A stretch of DNA of 64,000 bases from the NCBI GenBank assembly GCA_963978895.1, contig OZ022241.1, positions 25,661,573-25,725,572 on the forward strand, in the 5' to 3' direction. A program made the position numbers and the translations under genes. Of this stretch, positions 60,206 through 64,000 are shown one piece after another. Numbering within the stretch: position 1 is the stretch's first letter; the number at the start of each line of letters is the position of its first letter. Source of the DNA: Erpobdella octoculata. Lineage: Eukaryota > Annelida > Clitellata > Hirudinida > Erpobdellidae. Under the pieces are notes generated by a model. The model had not been told where the DNA came from and did no database searches. It saw only the letters and a program-made list of their open reading frames with translations.

Positions 60206-63200
60206 AATTAGAGATGGGAATCGAACCCTAATTTAAGAGTACGGGTTCGGTTTGGTAGTGGCTATAGTTCGGGTTCGGTTCGGTTCACTAGTGGTTACAG
60301 TTCGGGTTCGGTTCGGTAGTGCTTACAGTTTGAGTTCGGTTCGGTAGTTGTTAAAGTTCGGGTTTAGTTCGTGATAGCCATGGCTTGAGCTAGATTCGAT
60401 GATAATCGCATTAAAAAAGAGTAAAAGTTTATTAATTCAAGACATTTAAAAAAAAATTAAGGTTCCATATTGTATTTAAAAAAAAATTAAATTTCTAATG
60501 TTTCTGTAATCATTCGAGATCTTCGCTTACTCATAGTCATGTTGCTGACACTAAGCGTGCCTTTCCTTCTATAACAAACGTTTCTAGCTTTTGCTTGCTC
60601 CATTTAGAACCTTTTGCTAACTTATTAGTTTTTGCCATATTATTTAAGTTGTTCTATATAACTACAACAAACAACAAAATAGGTAATTCAAGCAACAGGA
60701 CCGCACGGTGTAATAAGCTACGCGAGAAAGGAAGTAAATATAACAGAGCTGTGTATAGGCTTCCAGAACACAAACAATAACAGCGATATTAAATACAGAA
60801 AACAACAATTTTTCTTTCAAGAATATTTCGTAGTCATAATTTAAATGAAAAAAAATTAATTCGATGAATTTAGCATGGGTTTGTTCGGGTTCGGTTCGTT
60901 CTGAGCGAAGCAGAATTCGGTTCGGTCAACAACTAAGTTCGGGTTCGGTTTGGTATGCATGCGCTCTCTCACCGTGATAATGGTTAGTGGTTGTCCCGCC
61001 AACACTAAAATATCGGCAAGATTAAAGAGAATTAAAAATTAAAATTCTTTTTGATAATTTAATTTTTAAACCAGTTAATTTTCAAAACATGCTGCCCAAC
61101 TCTTTGATGTCATTTTTATATTCTTTTATCACTTTAATTTTCTTTCAATCAATACTTAACTTTCATTCGCGAATGACTGAAGAACGCCGACGTTTCCTTT
61201 GATGTCATTTTTATTTCTATTATTTCAACTTTCATTCACTGCACGGTGAAAGATTTTTTTATTAGTTGTTGTACTTTCACTAGATAATATACAAACAAAT
61301 TGTAAGTGGGTAGTTTTTCAGAAAAAGTTTAATCGGCACCAATTATTTTTTCCCTCGCGGATTATGCCGATTACGGCAATAATCAGCCCGATTATGCAAG
61401 CGCCGATTAATTGGGCCCAGCCTTACTATTTGATGGAACTTTTTCTTTGTTTATAAACTAATCGTTTAGATATCTTTTACCTTAGGGGCCATCCATATAT
61501 TACGTATGCAATAAACTACAGATTTTGACACCCTCTCTCCCCCTATTTTCAGACCCTCCCCTATGCATACATACGCACGATGGTTTTAACCCCACACAGC
61601 ATAAAAATGCATAAAACCACCATAGAATTTCCATTTTCATGGCTGGGGCCACAGCCAAAAAATCTAATGCCAAAAGCTCTCATATTTTTTCTAAAATTCT
61701 TTTAAAAATATGGTTAGTACTGGGGAAGGGGTAGACCGGTACATATTGTTTTTATTCTAAAAGAAGGTAGTCGAATAATTTGGCAGGTGTTTGTTTTTAC
61801 CATATATAAAATTATATGGCAGATCAGACTCTTATTTAATTATAATTAAATATGATAATTATCATTACTACACTAAATAGAAAATTGACACCAACTTTTG
61901 ATTTAAAATATATTAAAAACTCGACAAATTTATTTGTACCACATGGCAATCTGAACTATTGGAAATTATGATATAATAGTAAAAAATGATGAAATTTATA
62001 GCGCCAGCTATAAGAAAAACGTAACTTTCTAGGATACACATATATATGTACAGTACATTTTAAAAAATCTGTCATTTTTGAATGTCTGTCTAGTATAAAG
62101 TAATTTCCATACTAAATTAGCAAATAATTTAAATTAGACAACAAAATTTGTCAAACCTGGTTACTAAAGTTGTTCACCAGATGATTTATAACAGAGAATA
62201 TTTCTTGTGGAGAATAACAGCTAACAATTATAATAGCATACAATTCAGCTGCAGATTTTGAAACTGCTTCATCACTACTGAACATAGCTTCCTGGAAAAA
62301 AAAAACAAATTAAAGAATAGTTCTAACTATATAGTTCTTTTAAAACACCAAAATCTGATATAATAAATCAGGACAAGGCATTCTTGCACATTTTTAGAAA
62401 CATCAATATAGCTGAATTTGAAAAGTCTGCCACAAGTCTCACTCAAAAGAAAAATGAATTATTCTGAACTCTTTAAATAACCTTCATTTCACGAAAACAT
62501 CTTTTATTTCAGTATATAAATTTATTACATGGATACATAAGCACCTAAGCTATAAAATAATCTTGTAGCACATCAAAGCTGCATATGACACTTTTTTGGC
62601 TCCATTCATGACTGCGAATCTCCGCCTGCACGTCTCAGCTGTGTGACTGCTTAGTCTAGAGCCAGCACTTGTGGTTCAGTCACAGCTAACTTAGAGTAAA
62701 AATAGATGTTTAAGCTATGCATTCCTGACTTGAAACTTTAAAATAGAAATACAACACATGAGAACTAACTTCCATCCACGCTTCCTGACCTATGAAATCT
62801 GGGCAAGTGTAATCTCTCGTAACTGCAACAATCTCAAGCAGGCAGCGTAAAACGGAGGCTTCTATCGGATATGTCAAAACAAGAACAATTAAAATAATGG
62901 GAATATGAGAATAAAAATAATGGGAATATGAGAATAAAAATAATGGGAATACGAGCATAAAAATAATGGGAATATGAGCATAAAAATAATAGGAATAGAA
63001 ATAATGAATGTGAGAATAAAAATTCAATAAACTAAAACAAACCGGTATGGAATGACAGGAATTGTCTAATCAAGTTAACAAATATTTTAATAGGATTGTC
63101 AGAAAAACATTTCTCTTGCAGGATCGTGTTTGCATATTTTGCAACACATGGGAATACTACTTGTTCAGAAGTATCGCTATCATGTAATTCTATAGCATCT

Positions 63201-64000
63201 TTTTGTAAACATTTCATAGCATACTTCAGTAACTGTTAAAAAAAATTCAAATAAATTCGGTTAAGATGATCATTTATAATTGATTAATTGGAAAGAATTA
63301 GAAACACCTCAATGTAAGTAGCCTTGCGGAAAAACATAACTTTGTTTTTACTGGCTTCTTCTTTTGAATTGTCAAATCTTCCTTTAACCTATTATCAATA
63401 AATTAAGTAATTTTTAAAAATTATTTGAACATAATCCAACATCATAATTACATTTAAAAAATTATTATTTATATCTATCTAAAAAAAACTGAACTTTTCT
63501 AATTCAGTTAGGTAATAAGAAATAAACAAGCAAACCACGGCTTTTTATTTAATGCAAAATTTTCTTTGAAAACGACATTTTTTAAAATTTATAAATGTAA
63601 TTATCTATATAATCGCAATTGGTTTGTTGTTGTTTCAAAACCTAGATAATTTATTTTTAAATTAAAAAAAAAAATTTTTGTTAGAAAATTTTAAAAATTT
63701 AATAGAATGCGTTGTCATGAGGAGCAAGCGTATATTCCAAATTTTAGCTCGATTAGTTGACGGGAAGTGTGTTAATTTTCACTTTCAAGGCTCGCAAGCA
63801 ATCAAGTTAATTTAAAAAATATTTAGTTACATATAAGCCTATTCAAAATAATGAATTGCTTATTTAGAAATTGAGTACATGTAAGAAAATGAGTACAATT
63901 GAATCTTAAAAAAAAAACAAACCTTGGACCCGATAAATTGCATGAGATCACTGAACAATGGCATATTTTTATCAACGGCATTCTCAACATTGTTGAGATG
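32378..64000 (-). CDS. ECPAS: Proteasome adaptor and scaffold protein ECM29 (3' part)
   Basis: Minus-strand gene of HEAT repeats, open at the right edge. I placed 36 exons (about 1298 codons) with GT-AG sites and consistent phases; human ECM29 is about 1845 residues, so roughly the C-terminal 70% is here. Family-specific blocks include [98 protein letters not shown] and [12 protein letters not shown]29 links the 26S proteasome to compartments and motors and inhibits faulty assemblies (family knowledge). The stop TAA is 32380-32378. Introns, up to 4.5 kb, hold nearly all the transposons. Exon 24 has an apparent one-base insertion that would truncate the protein in exon 25 unless it is a sequence error. 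Confidence 0.95.
33355..33535. repeat. AT-rich foldback (inverted repeat)
   Basis: The arm ATTTAATTAATAAATAAATA ... TTTATTTTAAGTTG is inverted after a 26-bp centre containing GCGCCCAAGAACAACATT. Each arm is about 75 bp with few mismatches. It lies 140 bp upstream of ECM29 exon 33 in transcript sense and would form a strong hairpin in the intron RNA. Confidence 0.8.
34557..35000. repeat. 20-bp minisatellite (ACTAGGCATCATAATATGAA)
   Basis: About 20 copies of a 20-bp unit, with A/G variation at GAAACTAGG/GAGACTAGG, an occasional GCCTC variant and two compound units (GCAACTAGGCATC). Located in the ECM29 intron 33213-35419. It has no spacer-repeat structure and is not a CRISPR array. Confidence 0.95.
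36405..36485. repeat. 21-bp tandem repeat, four copies
   Basis: Unit CTCAATACTTCAGTTCCTCCT repeated four times with almost no divergence, in the ECM29 intron 35532-37256. Confidence 0.93.
37257..40409 (-). CDS. ECPAS: ECM29 exons 24-31 of this window
   Basis: Exons: 40409-40342, 39743-39652, 39589-39523, 39453-39319, 39142-39080, 38574-38363, 37669-37626 and 37452-37257. They carry AADVIVS / [12 protein letters not shown] (split by the frame change), [71 protein letters not shown] and [19 protein letters not shown]. Exon 24 is 68 nt, but flanking phases require one base fewer or two more. The conserved sequence switches frame at a T4 run (AAAA at 40380-40383 on the plus strand). Confidence 0.9.
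37478..37545. repeat. (TA)n microsatellite
   Basis: A TA run 26 bp upstream (in transcript sense) of the ECM29 exon 31 acceptor, grading into GTATATGTATGTATG at 37545-37582. Confidence 0.95.
37859..38178. repeat. Large near-perfect foldback element
   Basis: Arms of about 150 bp. The left arm includes CAACGTTTTTCTTGCGCCCT, TATGAGCCTGGCAGAATTTC and TTCATATACAA; the right arm is their inverse with a few substitutions and a small insertion near 38055-38060. The centre is about 20 bp (CGGAAAACGTTTTTCA). It lies wholly within the ECM29 intron 37670-38362 and would give a roughly 150-bp stem in the pre-mRNA. Confidence 0.9.
38770..38910 (-). mobile_element. Helitron-like 5' fragment
   Basis: On the minus strand after a (TA)n run: AAATCTCGTGACGGTGTTTG, CCGAAACGGCTAAACCGATT, then TCAATGAAATGATCGGGAGA. 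This resembles the 5' segment of the Helitron-like copies (compare AACGGCCGAACAGATTTAAT near 57950). Only this end is present. Confidence 0.4.
41115..42212 (+). mobile_element. Internally deleted hAT transposon
   Basis: Ends CAGAGATGTAGTAC and the complement of CAGAGATGTTGCGAGTAC are flanked by a perfect 8-bp duplication GTAGTCAG (41107-41114 and 42213-42220). Subterminal arrays of GTACTCGTACTCG occupy both ends. Inside, a first frame (from 41536) resembles a BED-like finger ([12 protein letters not shown], only half of the cysteine/histidine set), and a second (41718-42071) is a hAT C-terminus. The middle catalytic part is missing. It lies in the ECM29 intron 40410-43343. Confidence 0.93.
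41718..42071 (+). pseudogene. hAT transposase C-terminal part
   Basis: The frame shows a [20 protein letters not shown] segment and then [38 protein letters not shown] and [10 protein letters not shown]. This is the hAT dimerisation region (W at the start, SPVERVFS, then R-x-x-x-M). It runs out of frame from the N-terminal finger remnant, so no full protein is made. Confidence 0.85.
42560..43060. other. (ATT)n run and GC-richer patch of unknown origin
   Basis: 42577-42635 is (ATT)n. 42700-43035 is distinctly richer in GC than the surrounding intron and could encode [20 protein letters not shown] and [17 protein letters not shown] on the plus strand. The peptide looks like coding sequence from a repeat, but I cannot name the family. 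No splice sites or start support a gene. Confidence 0.35.
43344..45140 (-). CDS. ECPAS: ECM29 exons 17-23 of this window
   Basis: Exons: 45140-45061, 44984-44879, 44809-44762, 44689-44556, 43834-43672, 43597-43538 and 43433-43344. They carry [95 protein letters not shown] and [14 protein letters not shown]. The acceptor of exon 21 lies at the edge of a 30-bp minisatellite whose units copy the acceptor region (see findings). Confidence 0.93.
43834..44130. repeat. 30-bp minisatellite abutting an ECM29 acceptor site
   Basis: Nine exact 30-bp units plus a partial first unit (GAAATGTACAACATGGTAG core), all identical. In gene sense each unit reads TGAAACTACCATGTTGTACA then TTTCAA. The copy next to exon 21 ends TTTCAG, the acceptor itself. 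All-frame open reading through the array is a consequence of the unit being a multiple of three. Confidence 0.97.
44131..44540 (+). mobile_element. Helitron-like copy, 5' end lost
   Basis: It starts within the family at GATAGGATAG (compare GGATAGGGTAA at 19695), followed by GCCTATGTACAAACATCAAA, a purine-rich GAGCGGGA block, and the end AACCCCAGGTATCCCACTAGT. The true 5' segment is absent because the 30-bp minisatellite occupies that position. Confidence 0.45.
45620..47840 (+). mobile_element. Degraded gypsy retrotransposon, protease to RNase H
   Basis: Plus-strand remnant in the ECM29 intron 45141-49242. Protease: [14 protein letters not shown] and [62 protein letters not shown], with in-frame stops at about 46845 and 46968 and frame changes near 47060 and 47240. 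RNase [34 protein letters not shown], ending at ANALSRRPC. No gag, integrase or LTRs are present. It belongs to a different lineage from the intact element at 9358. Confidence 0.92.
47940..48960 (+). pseudogene. ZMYM/TTF-type hAT transposase remnant
   Basis: Three plus-strand pieces in order: [20 protein letters not shown] (the 'L..TRW..R..A' block), [17 protein letters not shown] with [16 protein letters not shown], and the C-terminal [20 protein letters not shown] then [16 protein letters not shown]. This is the order in TTF-type hAT transposases. Frames change between the pieces and there is no N-terminal finger. It directly follows the degraded gypsy copy. No terminal repeats were recognised. 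Confidence 0.85.
49243..52348 (-). CDS. ECPAS: ECM29 exons 9-16 of this window
   Basis: Exons: 52348-52235, 52159-52067, 52001-51887, 51811-51697, 51271-51206, 51059-50942, 50485-50397 and 49324-49243. They encode [21 protein letters not shown] then [38 protein letters not shown], the loop with [39 protein letters not shown] and [20 protein letters not shown]. Exon 13 uses the second of two possible acceptors (after CACAGAAG), because the first would introduce a stop. The tRNA-like SINE at 51440-51565 lies in the intron before exon 13. Confidence 0.93.
49335..49920. other. AT-rich ECM29 intron, no feature seen
   Basis: Very AT-rich intron sequence between exon 16 and the Helitron-like copy. 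No repeat family or coding sequence that I can support. Confidence 0.4.
49925..50155 (+). mobile_element. Helitron-like 3' end
   Basis: Purine-rich block with AACGGAAAAGC and GGGAGAGCAAGC words, then CCCCTGGCAATGCAGGGTAA and an end at GCTAGT. The 3' hairpin stem is CCCTG/CAGGG, where the copy near 60000 has CCCGG/CCGGG. The stem is kept through paired changes. Confidence 0.5.
51440..51570 (-). mobile_element. tRNA-derived SINE
   Basis: On the minus strand: a tRNA-like start AGCGGGTGCTGGTGGTATAA with an A-box-like TGGTGGTATAACTG (51561-51548), and a B-box-like GCTGTTCAAATCTTG (51515-51501) at tRNA spacing, followed by GCCGGCGTCACCAGAG. It differs from the SINE at 405-500. It is inserted in the ECM29 intron 51272-51696. 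Confidence 0.6.
52620..53871 (-). mobile_element. Mariner transposon (1252 bp)
   Basis: Inverted ends CGAGGGTGGTCCGATAAGTA and the complement of CAAGGATGGTCCGATAAGTA (about 27 bp, two mismatches), with TA on each side (52618-52619 and 53872-53873). The minus-strand transposase covers nearly the whole element in two frames. Size, TA target and protein all fit Tc1/mariner, mariner family. It is nested in a GGCCCGG-rich repeat within the ECM29 intron 52349-56045. Confidence 0.95.
52745..53700 (-). pseudogene. Mariner transposase, frameshifted
   Basis: The N-terminal helix-turn-helix part ([28 protein letters not shown]) and the first catalytic Asp ([20 protein letters not shown]) lie in 53675-52977. 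The second Asp ([10 protein letters not shown]) and third ([12 protein letters not shown]; mariner D34D, not DDE) lie in a different frame at 53029-52745. The change of frame around 53110 removes function. The protein family is the wide-ranging mellifera/cecropia-like mariners, inferred from motif style. Confidence 0.93.
54640..55890. other. Unassigned intron sequence
   Basis: 54640-54740 is a GC-richer patch (AAACGCACCCTAGCGCAAAG, AATCTTGCGCGCTCG) that could be the edge of a transposon. The rest is AT-rich. No end pairs, coding region or RNA gene can be supported. Confidence 0.35.
56046..64000 (-). CDS. ECPAS: ECM29 exons 1-8 of this window
   Basis: Exons: 64000-63923 (partial, phase 0 at the edge), 63388-63308, 63232-63043, 62861-62770, 62291-62157, 57700-57565, 56764-56565 and 56147-56046. 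Recognisable pieces are [80 protein letters not shown] (matching the 'LEKQMGALLALGF' block of human ECM29), [16 protein letters not shown] and [17 protein letters not shown]. All phases join. The 4.5-kb intron 62156-57701 carries a Helitron-like element and two dispersed repeats. Confidence 0.93.
56294..56539 (+). other. 82-codon open stretch of unknown nature, antisense in intron
   Basis: In the ECM29 intron 56148-56564 the plus strand reads [40 protein letters not shown] and a stop. It looks more protein-like and less AT-biased than intron DNA, but I know no match and see no promoter or partner exons. It may be a transposon fragment or chance. Confidence 0.2.
56880..57460. repeat. Second copy of the GGCCC/TTTTAT-type dispersed repeat
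   Basis: It shares several short blocks with 52560-54640, including CACCCCACA followed by GGTCC(C/T)GGAA and the ACATGTTCTTTTATAT end at about 57437. It lies in the ECM29 intron 56765-57564. No coding function. Confidence 0.45.
57895..60003 (+). mobile_element. Helitron-like element, longest copy
   Basis: The 5' side is AATGTAAACGGCCGAACAGA then TTTAATTGAAATTTGGCACA, the 3' side a purine-rich block (59760-59960) and then CCCCGGGCAACGCCGGGTAA CCCAGCTAG before a T. The last 30 bp hold a stem CCCGG/CCGGG about ten bases before CTAG, as expected for a Helitron 3' end. The centre (58200-59700) is unique in this window and has a 76-codon minus-strand frame. No Rep/helicase is present, so this would be non-autonomous. 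Whether 5' and 3' parts belong to one insertion is inferred. Confidence 0.4.
58219..58449 (-). other. Possible captured coding fragment
   Basis: A minus-strand frame reads [20 protein letters not shown] then [20 protein letters not shown] and stops at a palindrome CCATAGATATCTATGG. The residue mix is protein-like. It matches no ECM29 segment and no family I recognise. Its place in the middle of a Helitron-like element makes host-gene capture one possibility. Confidence 0.25.
60158..60201. repeat. (TA)n microsatellite
   Basis: A TA run directly before the GAGATGGGAATCGAAC repeat. Confidence 0.95.
60206..60975. repeat. GAGATGGGAATCGAACC / TTCGGTTCGG dispersed repeat
   Basis: It starts TAGAGATGGGAATCGAACC and continues with repeated GGTTCGGTTCGG words to about 60370, then an AT-rich part shared with 23480-23640 (CTAGATTCGATGATAATCGC, AAGGTTCCATATTGTATTTA), then TTCGG words again to 60960. 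It is the same family as 23187-23640 and is probably a non-autonomous DNA transposon in the ECM29 intron 57701-62156. Confidence 0.7.
60976..62156. other. Intron sequence with one possible transposon end
   Basis: At 61488 the sequence AGGGGCCATCCATATATTAC GTATGC resembles a widespread invertebrate DNA-transposon terminus, followed by a C-rich stretch (CCTCTCTCCCCCTATTTTC). A paired right end was not found. The rest is AT-rich without features. Confidence 0.4.
62883..62999. repeat. About 23-bp minisatellite filling a short ECM29 intron
   Basis: Units of TAATGGGAATATGAGAATAA type, about five copies with small differences (ATACGAGC, ATATGAGC). The intron 62862-63042 is only 181 bp and most of it is this array. 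Confidence 0.9.

Overview
The window is AT-rich, intron-bearing animal DNA that is dense in repeats. Canonical GT-AG introns, a conserved animal proteasome gene, an HMGA-like AT-hook gene, and hAT, P, mariner, pogo-like, gypsy, CR1/RTE-like, tRNA-SINE and Helitron-like elements together point to an invertebrate metazoan. I cannot name the phylum from sequence alone.

Two host genes are supported, both on the minus strand. (1) 64000-32378 is the 3' two thirds of ECM29/ECPAS, the HEAT-repeat proteasome adaptor. I placed 36 exons with matching splice phases, from a first exon cut by the window edge to a TAA stop and an AATAAA signal. Exon 24 carries an apparent one-base insertion that breaks the frame. 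(2) 21814-18684 is a six-exon, about 175-residue HMGA-like protein with five AT-hook modules and an acidic tail. Its first three exons are tandem duplicates, and one hook is degenerate.

Layout. 1-1020: microsatellite, a tRNA-derived SINE and unassigned sequence. 1020-8130: a minus-strand CR1/Jockey-type LINE split by two hAT elements with perfect 8-bp target duplications; one of these is itself split by a TA-flanked pogo/Tigger-like element. 8887-16276: a large repeat-ended element that carries a spliced DUF4806-like gene and has received a young, intact gypsy retrotransposon (9358-13733). 16277-18683: repeat sequence, a hAT MITE and a second 3' end of the first LINE. 18684-21814: the AT-hook gene. 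21830-28490: hAT and RTE-like LINE remnants, microsatellites, and an inverted array of a GGATCAGTTGTCC motif. 28492-30742: a P-element-like transposon with a THAP domain. 30750-32377: intergenic, with a degraded retroelement ORF and a Helitron-like piece. 32378-64000: the ECM29 gene, whose introns hold a deleted hAT, a degraded gypsy, a ZMYM/TTF-type hAT, a mariner, a tRNA SINE, foldback hairpins, minisatellites and several related Helitron-like 3' ends.

The host genes have no obvious functional link. ECM29 tethers proteasomes and the AT-hook protein would bind AT-rich chromatin. Most of the window is a nested record of transposition, in which target-site duplications give the order of events.
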